Shown: positions 32,561 through 47,500, counted from the first letter of the stretch. The stretch is DNA of 64,000 nucleotides from Gari tellinella (GCA_922989275.2 OV277866.1:55729246-55793245); one strand, 5' to 3'. Translations and numbers: made by a program. Notes: generated by a model from the letters alone, not told the origin.

Positions 32561-35500
32561 GTAAAATCTCTTTAAATCTAACCTACTCTATCTGAATTTA
32601 TTCACGGTGGATATCTAAGACAATATTCTTCCTCTTCTAAAGGGATAAACAAAACGCAAGCGCATTGCCATATAAAGTGCAGAAAATGAATGGTAATTGA
32701 ACAATTTCTCGTTACTTGAGTGATAAGTCTGAGTGGCAAACAGCATTGTGTAGCCTGTAGAGACGGCGGGTTACCCAGCATCTGATCTGGCTTCAAACTG
32801 TTTGCAATGGAAGTAATTGTTTCAGCACAAATGCGTCTACTTGGAAAGAATGTCGTCTTATCAACTATGTATTGCAACATGTGTATACAGTAATCACTCT
32901 CTGTATAACAACACCCAGTCATTGTTAGGGGGGGGGGGGGGGGGGGGGGATATGACGTGTGTGTTTCGATTGGAGTTGTTACAGGGAGGGGACATTAAGA
33001 CTTGGCTTACATTTGCAAACAGCTTTCAAGAATCTAAATCAGATGCCGCGTATTTCTTCTGTCAATATGACCACTTCTATCACGAATGAAGAACGATGTC
33101 GTTCTTCATTCATGCTAATATGTAAAAGCTTTGAGAAGAAAAAACCCAGCAGACTTCAATCTTAAGCGGACGAATATTTTAGCAGGGAAAGTGAACTATA
33201 ATTTCTTGTTTGGGCAACAGTGACAAGCATTGAACACTGTAAGGAGGGCATTGTTTTTGGGAGGACCGCTGTGGAAAGGGAGTACTGTAGTTTAACTCCA
33301 TCACCGTCAAATTAACCCCATTCACATTCTGCTTTAACCCTTTCTTCCATAGAAGCGCTATTCCGCGAATTTGATTTATTCATCCACTGAAGAAAATAGT
33401 TCCATTTTATACAGTCATAAACCGTGAACACATATATATACTAAATTTTTTTTTTTTACATTGGGAGCAGGGTTAAAGGGTTAAGATAGTTACATACACG
33501 AGGTATATTATTTCAAAGTAAGGTTTAAAGCAGTCTGATCGAAGAGCTGTTTATATGAGTATCAAACAGTTTTGATCTTTCAAGATCAGACAGTACCGCG
33601 CCAAATGTCGATATCAATCACTTTTGGAATGTGTGTTAGATAGAAATTTTATATCTGCTTTCATATTATTCCAGAACGCATAACCAACATCAGGATGCAT
33701 GGTCTATTCATGTAAAATGTATATATATTTTTATTATACTATATAACCTTAATCAAACCCCTCTGCAATGGCCTATTGGGTTCCGAATATTCCCTTGGGC
33801 GAGTCTTTCTCGGTGCGCGTGCCTTTTTCAAATATCACATGACTAAACATTACGTGTTTCCGTTCGTCTGAAAACGGATGACAGGCATGAAGAACAAACA
33901 TGGATACGTCGCTGATGAAATAGTACGTTTAATTGATCAATACCGCCTCAATTATTCTTCCTGACATGGATTTCGAACCTTTTCCGAAATAGAACGATTA
34001 CTAGTAGAGTTTCTGAAAAACAAACAAACAAACAAAATTTCTACAAACAAACAAAAAAGATTCTAGAAACTGTGTACGATTCATCACAACAGTAACAATG
34101 AATAGTAACATGACTGACAGCTTTACCAAATGTTTTAGTTTTTGAACGTTAAATAACTGTCAGAATGCTACAAAACACATTAGATTAACCTTGAATGAAG
34201 GCCAAAATGTTACGAATCTACACTTCCGGGGGGCATTTTATACTGCTTTACAATCGTAATCGATTATTACCAAGAGTCTCACTACAAAAACAAGGGCCAC
34301 TATGGCCCTAAATCGCTCACCTGATACACCATGGCAAACTTGACCTATAGTGAACTAGATTATGACTGGACATGACCCACAATCAGTAGTTAGATTTTCC
34401 TATGATTTGACCTGATGATCTAGTTTTTGAACAAACACAATCCATATTTGATTTGACCTAGATTTGATGTAGGCAATAATTCTGACAATATTTCATGCAG
34501 ATCTACTGAGATTTGTAGCTTCTAAAAGGTTAACACTGTTTTTCTTTGATTTGACCGAGTGACCTAGTTTTCCACCAGACATCATTAAAAAATAACTGAG
34601 CTAGATATCAATGAGGCAAACATGTTGAGCAAAATTAATTATCCTGGTTCACCCAATTACCGGTGATCTAAGGATTCGTCTGACTATTTCTCATCAATTA
34701 ATAAGGTTTTTAACTAAAAAATATATTAAACATATAAAGTAAACATTTCTTTATGATTTTCAGCTTTAATATATAAATACACCCATAATTTGACATAAAT
34801 AATCATAGTCAACTGTAGAGAGTGCGCCGCTATGTTTGTTTTGGTTACTCGTCCTATTATCGGTGATCAGGTAAAATGACATCCGGAATAATTTTCAGGT
34901 ATCGGCTTGAACTTCTATCAAACATTATTAAGAAAGGCTATCTGTTAACATAATTTTTAACTGAAAAGTTGTAATATTTTCCGTCACATTTTTTCACAGT
35001 GGGGGCAATGGAATATGTCACATTATACAAATAGGTTAAATGGTTTTATATGGGGAGAAAATGATTTATCTTGTGTAATTAATAAAAAAATGCACACTTT
35101 CCCTTTAGGAAAGTTTTTTTTTGCTTTATACACATTAGTCTTGAGCAGCAGGCGAAAGATAAACGGAAGTTACGATTTTACACATGCGCGTAGCGGCGCT
35201 ATGCGGAATACTCGGAAGTCACCGGTAATAGGATGTCCACGGTAAACGGGTCAATGGCGGTACAATCCAATGAGAGTTGTAGCATCTAGAGTGTTAACAA
35301 ATTTTCTCTATGATTTGACCTAGTGACCTAGTTTTTGATCCAAAATGATCCGAAATGACCCATATTCGAACTTGATCTAAGTATCAATTAGGCAAACATT
35401 CTGACTAAGTTGCATCAAGACCAGATGAAATTTAAAGCCTCAAGAGTGTTTAGGTTTTTCTATGATTTGACCTAGTGACCTAGTTTTCGACCAAACATGA

Positions 35501-38500
35501 CTCATGAATATTCAAACTTGACCTAGAAAGTTCTGATCAAGTTTCATCCAGATCCAATAAGATTTGTAGCCTCCAGAGGGTTAACAATGTTTTTCTTTGA
35601 TTTGACCTAGTGACCTAGATTTTGATCTGACATAACCCATATTCGAACTTGACCTAGATATCAATTAGGCAAACAGTCTGACCAAGTTGGCTGTTGCAAT
35701 TAAATCCAATGAGATTTGAAGCATCTAGAGTGTTATAAACAAGGTTTTTTCTATGATTTGACCTAGTGACCTAATTTTTGAGTGGACATAACCCATATTT
35801 ATAAGTGTTAAAAAGGTTTTCCTATGATTTGACCGAGTGACCTTGTTTTTTACCAAACATGACCCACATTCGAACTTGACCTAGATTTCAATTAGGCAAA
35901 CATTCTGATTATGATGCATTAAAATCCAATGAGATTTGTAGCCTCTAGAGTGTTAACAAGGTTTTTCTATGATTTGACCTAGTGACCTAGTTTTGACCTG
36001 GCATGACCTATATTTGAACTTGATCTAGATATCAATGAGAAATTTTTTTGACCAAGTTTAATTAGGATCCAATCAGATTTGTAGTCTCTAGAGTGTTAAC
36101 AGGATTTTTCTATGATTTGACCTAGTGACATAGTTTTTGACCAGACATGACCCACATTTGAACTTTACCTAGATTTTTTCAAGACAAACATTGTCATCAA
36201 GTTTCATGAAGATCGGATGAAGTTTGTAGCCACTAGTGTTAATGAACCAACTGTGAACAGACGACGGACATCCAGCGATCCTAAAAGCTCACCTTGGCAC
36301 TTTGGCACTTCATGCCAGGTGAGCTAAAAAGTGTGTGTGGAGAGGGGGTGGGGGGGTTAAGGTTAAGGCAATCATGGTCTGTCATTCATTTCTCATGCTT
36401 TACTTTCAGTCTGATTGAACCACTTACCCCATAGCCTGTTTCTAGTTTTGCAAACAGTTAACTATCTCAAACAATTTAATATTAAAATGAGCATTCTGCT
36501 TTCCTTTCTGCCACAGAGTACTTAGGTCTAAGTACTCCATGTTTCTGCCTGCTTTAAACTCCCATCTACCAACTACTAGATCTACAAAAATACTGTACTG
36601 GAACTACCTTCAATTGATAAATATTCATGTTTAGAATGTGTTAGCAGGTGACTACTTTTCAGAGTGTAGGAATATGGTAATACATGTTAGGTGTAAAATG
36701 TTTTATTTATGGGGTAATGGGACAGGGTTAAGCTACCATCCGCTAAAATATAGGGAATACCTTATATCTTGTCTTACACATTCATAACTGTATAAAATGG
36801 ATCTATTTTCTTCAGTGGAGAAAAACATTTAATGTGTAAAAAGGCTTATCTATGGAGTAATTAAAGGTGACCCCTTTATTATCATTAGTTTATTGAGTAT
36901 ATGTACTGTCAACTCAATTTAATCCCTTTAAAATATGGTGCTAATTGTTCCTTAATTCGATCCTTTTTAAATGGCACAACAAGCCACCATCATTCCCCTA
37001 CAGGTATAGGATTCTGCTAATTAGAATATTTTATCATTTGTTGTTTTATTTGTCTTACTTAACTACTTTTGTTCTGTTCTATTAGCTCAGTTGATTTAAC
37101 TGATTATGAGACTGTGCAACCACAGAGTCCCAATGACTCAGCACGGAAGAGTGGACTAGGAAGATCGCGTGTTGATAGTGATGATGAGGTTCAGTACTAC
37201 CATAGAGAAGCAATGTCAGGTCAAGCTGGAAAACAACAGAGTGGTAATACTTTATCAGGTAAAAGGCATGATCTCACTGATCTGGGTCCTATTGACATGT
37301 CTCAGCGATGATAATTGAGTGAAACCTGGAGTAAAGACCATAAAACAAAAGTCTTCTGTTGGTGTTTATAGCAGGTGACTGTTTAAAGCAGTTCTGTGAA
37401 AGTAAAACTGAAAGCCCAAAACGAATGTTTTCTGCATTATTTCCAGTTTGCTTTAAGCTGCCACCTTATATAATGATTATGTATACATGAATCCGAGATA
37501 TAATTGACCTGGCATTAAACTATTAAGTATTTGCAATTGAAATAATTGTTTATGCAATGCCTACAAATAAATTCTGAAAGAACAATGTTTTCTCTACTGT
37601 AATATCATCTTCAATTCCCATTATTACGTTGTACTTTAAGGATAGACATATGTAGCTTATATACCTACTTATATTGCAGATACTCTGCAGAAGTTGTCAG
37701 AATCATTAGAGAGAAACACACAGGTGGTACAATGTGCTATGGATACCATGGAAAGTCTGATGAGTCAGAACCACAGAACTCCTGTACCTGATGATGAGCT
37801 TCTTATTCCAAACACTAAGAGAAAGGATAAGGTACAAGGCTCTTGGTTGTTAAGTTTGAAGTTTTATGTGGGTTTTTTTTTTATTTTTTTTTTTTTAAAA
37901 TGCTCCAGGCTCCGAGGTTATAAAGCGTTTAATTTGAGTCTGAGTGTGTTCCCAAGCATTTGATTGGTCAGATTTGAGCCTTGGCTCAAATCTGACCAAT
38001 CATATGCTTGGGAACAAGTTTAGACTCAAGTCAAAAGCTTTATAGCCTTTGAGCCTGGCATAGATGCGGAAGGCATATATAGTGAATGTGTGTGAGATTA
38101 ACCAGATTTTACCGTTTCATCTAGCATCAGCACCACATGCTAGAATGCTGATACTTATAAGGCGTTGCCTTGGACCATTCCTCTAATATCACCCAGCCTC
38201 AACTGACCTTGATCTCTTTTGGAATGTTGGAACATTTTTAATGGTCTATATCTTGGTTAACTAGATTTTAGTTTTAGAAAAGAACTTAACCAGAAAGTGT
38301 CATGCACAAGAGCCATGATAACTATGGTCGCAATATTTTTTTAATTATTCCACTTTGTCATATATTTATGTGCAATAAATAATTCCAGTTCTGCTGATAC
38401 TAGTAAAATGATGTTCATATATGGAATGTGTGTGTGTGTTGTTTTATGGTACTGGAGGAGAGGGGGAGACATCTGTTTTTCAATAACGACAAACCTAAAG

Positions 38501-41500
38501 TTCCTATACATGTCTCGTGCTGATAAAGCATTACATTTAAGTCAATCTGACCAATCAAAAACTTGAGAAAGATCTCACTCTTCTCAAAAGCTAAAAAAGC
38601 ATGAGCCCTGGTTTGCATCTTTTTCACAGAGAGACATCTAATTTCACGGAACTCTTATTCCAGGTGACAATAGAACTGAAATGTACCTTCCTGAAGATTA
38701 CTGATATTGATACAGTGAACCAACAGTTTGAGGCCGAGATATTTGTACAGGCCAAGTGGGAGGAACCTCTACTACAACAGGGGGTGTACAATCAGGGGGA
38801 CAGGGTAATACGGACTCTTGTTAAAACAATGTAAACTAAGATCAGATAATTTAACCCTTTACTCCATATCCTATTTCTAGTTTTATAAGACAGGTGCCCA
38901 CTTCAAGCAGGCTTAAATGTGCATTCTGCTTTACTTTCAACCTGCTTTAACCCATTACCTCTTAGCCTATTTCTAGCTTTGAAAACAGGTGATCACTTGA
39001 AGCAGGTTGAAAGTAAAGCAGAATGTGCCTTAAGGCACATTCTGCTTTACTTTCAGCCTGCTTTAAGCTACCATCTTCTAGGATATGGAAAATATTTCTT
39101 CTGGTACATATACTTGGCTGTATAAACTGGAACTTTTTTTCAGTGGAGAAATAAACAAGAGGTGTAAAAAGGCGTTTTAAGGGGTAATGGGTTAAGCTAC
39201 ATGTACCATCTGCTGGAATGAAATATTTCTTATGATACATATTCATGACCATATTAGTATAGTACATGTACATTGGAACTATTTTCTACAGGGTATGGAT
39301 AAATTAAATGTATAAATACATGTATGCATATCGATATCTATGGAGTAAATGCTTAAAACAATATAAACCAAGCTAGACCAGATGATTTAAAATCTCCTAT
39401 TTTATAAGACCCTTCAGTAAATTGTATTGAAATCATTTATCCCTGCAACTCTTTAAAAAAAATGGACAATTCAAAGTTCCAATTAAGTCTAGACAAGTTA
39501 TAGCTAAATGCACCTGGTAAACTTTTTAGAAAATTTAGTAATGCAGAAAGCTCCACATATAGGAGCTTTTTGAATAACTTTTTCCCTACATTTAAGCTGC
39601 TACACCAGCTTACCCCATTACCACATAGCCTGTTTCTAGTTTTGAGAACAAGTGACCACTTGCAGCAGGTTGAAAGTACAGCAGAATGAACCTCAAAGCA
39701 CATACTGTTTTACTTTCAGCCTGCTTTATGCTACCACCTGCAAGGATACAAACATTTCTTAGGGTACATATTTATGACTGTATGAAGTTTATCAATTTTC
39801 TTCAGTGGAGGAAATAATCAAAGTCGTAAAAGGGTGTATCTAAAGAGCAATGGGTTAATGTGACACAGGTTTTACAGTATTTTGAAATCTGTTTGTAGGA
39901 AGGTGAAGAAGGTGACCAGATGGTGCCATGGGACCCAAAGCTGATTGTTATGAACATCGATGGTGCCTTTGTACTGAACAGGAAAACATTTGATGTGCGC
40001 TTCAATGAGTCAGGCTACAAATACCCTCTGGTGATACAGCTCTGGAGATTCAAAGGCTTTTTCAAAGAAAATCTCGAGCTGGAACATTTCCCTGTGGATG
40101 TACAGGTACACGTTATACAAATTAATAATTGTCTGATATGAATTTTTCAATGTCTTTTTACAAACTCATTAATATCTTTAAACTTCCTTTGGCCCATTCA
40201 TGCATTTCTGTAGTATAGAGTAGAAGTATAGAGTAAATTGAGTTATCCACAAAAAAAAAAAAAAATAATACTCCAGCACAGCATAGTCGGGAGAATACAG
40301 TCGAACTTCGATATCTCGAACTCGGTTAAAGACATACCCTTGCAAATCAAAAATGTTGAAAAATAACCTTCTTAAATACCTTGATCACTATATATTTTCT
40401 GGATTGCAATGCATTTATAACCACAAACATGAATTTTGAAAACTTCTTGTAGGTAAATTATGTGAAATATAGTTCTTTCCGTACAGGCACTGTTTCAAGA
40501 TTTGAAAAAACTGTCCCAAGTGGCATTTTTTGTAGAAAACATGTTTTTGTTTTTATCAGCAGCACTGTAAATTCTTGAAGTAACTAAAACATTATTAACT
40601 GCTGTTGTATTAACCCTTTCCCTTATAGAAGCGACTTTTAGCGTATTTAATATATTCCTCCGCTGAAGAAAATAGTTCCAGTTTAAAACCTCATGAACAA
40701 TAACCATTATAAATATTTTATATAGCCTAGCAGATTTTAGCTTAAAGCAGGCTGAAAGTAAAACAGAATGTGCCTTAAAACACATTCTGCTTTACTTTCA
40801 ACCTGCTTTAAGTGGTTACCTGTTTCTCAAAACTAGAAACAAGCTATGAGGTAAAGGGTTAACATACACTCATATATTAACCAATTTAAGCAAATATTGG
40901 ATGAATACTTCTCATTTTTAGGCCAACAGAGACCTAATTTGGCTAGTGGGGGAGGTATTTTTTCTGCATAAAATCTAGGGGGTAGGGTTAGAATTTTGAC
41001 CATATTTTATAAATGAGCATGATGACACATAGGTTTCTGCACATTTTCTGATGGGTATTGGAGTAATTATCATTTCTGTCAAGTTAGAAAAAATTATTAT
41101 GGGTGATTATAAAAATTTAGTAATTTTTTAAACATTTTTATCTCGAAATGGAAAAAAATCTTATAAAAGAGAGTGTCAGTGTAAAATTTGCTTCCCAGTT
41201 ATTCTTTTAATTGTTTCATTTTACCAGTAGAATCACTTTGATATACTTTATTTATATCAATTTGATGAAATAACACTTGACTCAACATAAAATTTCCCCA
41301 AATTAGCAAAGAGAGACACTTAAAGATAATCAGCTGCAGTTTTACATTTATTTCTCAGCGGTGTTAAAAAATTATCAAGGGTCATAATTGTAAAAGCCTA
41401 TATTTGAAAATTAAGCATGATAACCCAATTCTTTCTTTTTATTTTCTTTCTTAAAATGGTTGAGTGTATATGTGAACAAAGTTTATTTATGCTTTTCGGT

Positions 41501-44500
41501 GGATTACCACGATATAGCAGTGGATGATCACTTGGTAATCCACTGCAGTGGATTATCACCAATCGCTTTTATTATGAATTTTCCCCGTAGGGCTCCCCAA
41601 GAATCGTAGTCAATCGTGTCTTATTGTTAAATTCCGGCAGTCCGATTTGTCGCGAACTACTCACCGGAAGAGCACGAATCCAAACTCGGGGAGCAACGAA
41701 GTCATTCGGATGACGTCAAATCAACAAATAAGTGACGTCATTATACCGCCAACTGTCACGCACATGTGTTCGACATAAAACGTGGGGCTCAACACGGGAT
41801 AAATAATGTATGTTCGCTTTCAATTTTTAAACAATTTCGTTTAAAAAGTGGCTTAAAAGCATAAATAAATAGAATAACTGTGTTTTTTCAGTGTAAGATC
41901 GAATTTAATCCATTTCGTGAACATCAGACTGTTATATTTTCACTCGTGGCTTCGCCACTCGTGAAAATATAACGTCTGATGTTCACTCAATGGATTAAAT
42001 TTCGATCTTACACTGAAAAAAACAGTTATCCTCTATATAAAGACATTTTTATGGAAATTTCATTTGCACCTGTATGTCTTTAAGTCAAACATATCCCTAT
42101 TTCAAATTTAAACGCGGCTCAGCCGCATTTTAACTTTGAAACACAGGTATGTTCACCTAAACTAAGCTTGAAATAAGACAAGTTCATGTTTGGATATATC
42201 GGATATTTAGAATAAAGGGAGTACCAGATATCGAAGTTTGACAGTATATTTATTTTTGTCGGTTGATCTGTCCTAAACTTTAACCTTGGCCATAACTTGA
42301 GAGCTACATGATTGTGATAGAGACATAACAGTTGGTATATATACTGAACTAAAAAAGCGCTTGAGCGCAGTGCAACACCGGTCATTCTAGACAAAGGTCA
42401 AGGTCATTTAGGGGTCAAATAGAATATATGAAGACTTCATATCTAATATGTGAACTCAACTCAAGAAGTCAATTGAGCGCAATGCAAGTTGGGTCATGTC
42501 AGACAAAGGCCATGTGACTTAAAGGTTATGGTCACATCAGTGGGTTTAATGCAGGAATTTATTTCAACCCATTAGGCCATTGCCCCATAGCCTGTTTCTA
42601 GTTTTGAACGCACATGGCCACTAAAAGCAGGTTGAAAGTAAAGCAGAATGCACCTTAAGGCACATTCTACTTTACCGGTACTTCTTTTCTGCTTTATTAG
42701 CTATCATCTATTAAGATATATATAAAAAAAATATTAGCTATACATTGTAATCTGTTACTGTTAGGATATAGAAAATAAATTTCTCATTGTTCATATTCAT
42801 GACTGTATAAAGCCTCACGGAACCATTGTCTTCAGTGGGTGAATTTTTTAAAGGTGTGAAAAGGCGTAGTTATGGGGAGTAGGTTAAAGTAAGGGGGAAA
42901 TTGAATACTTCTCAGGAATGGGAATGGGACTGAATTTTGCCCCCTAAAACATTATTATTAAATCACAATGCCGAAATGGTGCATATTAAAAACAAAGCCA
43001 ATGCTTTACATGCTTCAGGACTTAACCATTTCCCTGTCTACAGAGAGATCTGACAAAGAGGTGAAGCTTATAGAGGATCAAACTGCCTTGAGTTCCATCA
43101 ATACCAAGGCTTTCATGGATCAGGAGTGGAATCTGTATAAACACATAGAGACTTATAGGGATTTCACCACAGTAGAGTACTGTAGCTCAACTGTTCATCC
43201 AATATTGCATGCTCAGTGCAGGGTGGCCAGAAAGACTGGGTACTTTATCTGGAATATTATCTTTATTATGGTATGTATATTGAAGGCCAGGCTTTTTGGT
43301 AAAAAAATAGCATTGTATAAATAAATTATGTAGGATGCTCAAAGGTATTTGCATAAATGATTCAGACAAGTGTTTCAATTGCAACATTTTGACTCTTTTT
43401 GATAGAGTTATGCCTCTTGATGTGTGCATCTTGTACTCAATGAACCTTTATTTTCATTATTATTATTATAAATATTGGAGTGGTATAATAGTCCAGGCCC
43501 TGTACAGAGGGCTTTCTTTAGAATCCCTCTGATCTGGGTCTGCACTGTTTGCATAGGACAAGTGTACTTTCCACAGGTAGATTGTTTGTAAAGGATGGTT
43601 GGCTCTAACATGACCATGGCATTTGTCTTGATGGGCCATGAAACATCATTCATTGATTGTAAAGGATGAGTTTACTTATTGCTAGAGACAATTGCAATAC
43701 ATGTATTTGCTTAACTATCAAATGTATTCAGTTATATGAAGTTTTCTCTCAGATTTTCAGATGTACCGGTAGTCCATTTTCATTTTCCTATTGTTTTAAT
43801 CTTTTACTCCATAGCCTGTTTCTTCCTTTTATTAAACAAGAGCGTGTCCTAGTTACACGAATGCCCCCCGATGATACAGGGAGGGGAATCCAGACTATCA
43901 AACGTAAAAGTTAGAGAGCTGAAACTGTAGTGGAGCGCCATTTTGAGGACTTCAAGGGCCATTACTCCAAAGGGCCTAGCATAAATTGGTGCCGCTGGTT
44001 ATCCAAATTGGTCTCCATTTTATGTCAACAAACATTTTCAGAAAGTTTGGTGATGATCAGATGAAAAGCAATGTGTTTGTGAAACACAAATGCCCCCAGC
44101 CAGCATCATGTTCTGTAATGTGATGCTTATTTGCAAAAGTAGGTCAAAAGTCATGGTCGTAGGGTAAATGAAACATTGGCATCAGGTTGGAGAAGTCTTA
44201 ACACAAGAAACATATAAAGTATGGAAGCTCTAGGCCTACTGGTTCAAATGTTATAGGCATATAAAGATTTATACAAATAAAGGTCAAAGGTCAAGGTCAC
44301 AAGGGCAAAAACGTAGGTATGGTTGGAAAGGTCTTGACACAAGAAATATATTAACAAAATATTAAAGCCGCAGGCCTACTGGTGCAAATGTTAGCCATTT
44401 AAAGATTTCAACAAAAGTAGGTCAAATGTCAAGGTCACAAGATCAAAAAGTTTTGTATGGTTAGAAAGGGAAAACACGTGTCAAGTATAAAAGGCCAAGG

Positions 44501-47500
44501 TGCAAAAATGCAAAAGTTATATCCAAGGTTAAGGTTTTTGGTTAAAGTTTGATTAAATAGGTCAAAGATCGAGGTCAAGGTCACAAGGTCAAAGATGTTG
44601 GTATGGTTGGAAAGGTCTTGACACAAGAAATATACATACAAAATATTAAAGCCCTGGGCCAACTGGTGCAAATGTTATAGCCATTTAAATATTTTTACAA
44701 AAGTAGGTCAAATGTCAAGGTCACAAGGTCAAAAAGTTTTGTATGGTTGGAAAGGTCTGGCCATGAAGAATACACATGCCAAGTATAAAAGGCCCAGGTT
44801 CAAAAATGCAAAAGTTATAGCCAATGTTAAGGTTTTAGGTTAAAGTTTGATTAAATAGGTCACAGGTGAAGGTCAAGGTCACATGGTCAAAGATATTGGT
44901 ATGGTAGGAAAGGTCTTGACACAAAACATATACATACAAAAATATTAAAGCCCTATGCTAACTGGTGCAAATGTTATAGCAATTTAAAGATTTTTACAAA
45001 AGAAGGTCAAATGTCAAGGTCAAGGTCAAAAAGTTTTGTATGGTTGGAAAGGTCTTGCCATGAGGAATACACATGCCAAGTATAAAATGCCCAGGTGCAT
45101 AGCCAAGGTTAAGGTTTTTGGTTAAAGTTTAATTTAATAGGTCAAAGGTAAAGGTGAAGGTCACAAGGTCAAAGATGTTGGTATGGTTGGAAAGGTCTTG
45201 ACACAAGAAATATACATACAAAATATGAAAGCCCTGGGCCAACTGGTGCAAATGTAAAAGCCATTTAAAGATTTTTACAAAAGTAGGTCAAGGTCAAGGT
45301 CACAAGGTCAAAAAGTTTTATATGGTTGGCAAGGTCTTGCCATGAGGAATACACATGACAAGTATAAAAGGCCGAGGTTCAAAAATGCAAAAGTTATAGC
45401 CAAGGTTAAGGTTTTTGGTTAAAGTTTGATTAAATAGTTCAACGGTCAAGGTCAAGGTCACATGGTCAAAGATGTTGGTATGGTTGGAAAGGTCTTGACA
45501 CAAGAAATATACATACAAAATATGAAAGCCCTAGGCCAATTGGTGCAAATGTTATAGCCATTTTAAGATTTTTACAAAAGTAGGTCAAATGTCAAGGTCA
45601 AGGTCACAAGGTCAAAAAGTTTTGTATGGTTTGAAAGGTCTTGATACAGGGAAGACACATGCCAAGTATAAAAGGCCTAGGTACAAAAATGCAAGAGTTA
45701 TAGCCAAGGTTAAGGTTTTTGGCACAGACAGACGGACGGACAGACAAACCAACAGACATGACAAAAACTATATGCCCCCGAATCGTAGATTCTGGGGGCA
45801 TAAAAAAGATGACCACTCCAAGCAGGTTGAAATTAAAGCAGGATGTGCATTAAGGTGCATGCTACTGTTCATTCAGCCTGCTTTAAGCTATTGTCTGCTA
45901 GAATATATTTTTTTCTTATTAGATAAACATATCATTACTGTATAAAATGGAACTACATGTATTTTCTTCAGTGGAGGAATAAATTAAGTTCGTTAAAATG
46001 CATATCTATGGAGTAAAGAGGTAACATAAGTTATGATCTCCATTACATTCCCTCTGTCAACTTTGTATTTTCAGCTATTGATCATCAGTCTGACATTTGC
46101 TGCATTCACCATTGACTATGGCAGTGCTGACAGAATCACTGTGACCATCACCTTGTTTTTGACTGCAGTAGCTTTTAAGCTTGTTGTCAAACAGAGCTTG
46201 CCTACCATATCCTACCTCACATATCTGGTATGTCACAACTTAACGCTTTACCCCCATAGTCTGTTTCTAGTTTTGAAGACAGGTAACCACTTAAAGCAGC
46301 TTGAAAGTAAAGCAGAATGTGCCTTAAGGCACATTCTGCTTTACTTTAAGCCTGCTTTAGTCTACCATCTTCGAGGATATTGCAGAAAATGTTTATTATG
46401 ATGCATATTCATGTCTGTATAAAGACTGAAGAGGAGGTATTTTCTCAAGTCGAGGAATAAATTAAAGGCATATTTACGGAATAATGGGCTAAGCTAATAC
46501 CGTACAGCTCTAAACCATTCCTGTCTATCATAACTACATTTTGTTCTGTTCTACAATAAATGTAGATATTACCAGCCAAGTCCCATACAGACAAAAAATA
46601 TTTTTGAATCAGTGGTAAATTGTAAATGATAGCTGGTGACTTGAGCTGTACTGCAGCTGGGTGTATTCTATAGCTATAGCCTTGAAAGTAAAGCTGAAGG
46701 CGCCTTCAGGTGCATATTGCTATACTTTCAGCTTGCTTTATTAAGCTACTGTCTGCTAGGATATAGAATAGTTTTCTTGTGATACATACCGAGTTAATTT
46801 CTTAAGTGAAGAAATAAATCAAAGGTGTAAAAATGTGTTTTTATAGACAAATGGTTTAACCACAAAGACATTTTTTTCATAACAATAACATACAGTGGAA
46901 CTTGGATATCTCAAACTATCCGATAACTCGACACTTGAACTGCATTATTTCATGCTCGGTTTTGTCGAACATACCAATATTTCAAAGTTAAAATGTGGCT
47001 TAGCCAGGTTTTAACTTTGAAATACGGGTATGTTCGACTTAATTGAGTTCGAGATATCGAAGTACGACGGTATGTTCATTGTTATATGGCCCAGAGTAGG
47101 AATAGCTGGTAAAGAATAAACATACATGCATGTTTTACATTTAAGTGAAAAATGGTCAGTTATCAATGTTGCATTAATTTGTTTTGTGTTGTATTTTAGG
47201 ATGTGTATGTGATAGCAGCCTTAATCTTCCTGGGTCTGCAGGCTACCCAGAATGCCTGTATGAATGCCATTGGTCACTTCATGACTCCAGAAGAAACCAA
47301 GTACTATGACAAATGGTCCATGGTGTTTATGGCCAGTCTGCTCATTGTCTTCCACATCATATTTGCTCTCTTCATTTACAGAACGGTAAAAATCAGTTGT
47401 TTTTTGTTTATCAAAAATACTTTCAAGCCAATGTTGAGAGTCACTGGATATAATATCGTGTTGTCTGTTTTGAAGTTTTATTTTTCGGCTCTCTTACTCA

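Noticed and set aside
45589..45945. 118-residue open frame
   Set aside because: It is a read-through of the Helentron-like unit array, the GACGG microsatellite and an adjacent MITE.
46033..46401. 122-residue frame as a single protein
   Set aside because: Only 46,075-46,227 is real coding sequence (channel exon 7). The beginning is intron and the end is a family A MITE.
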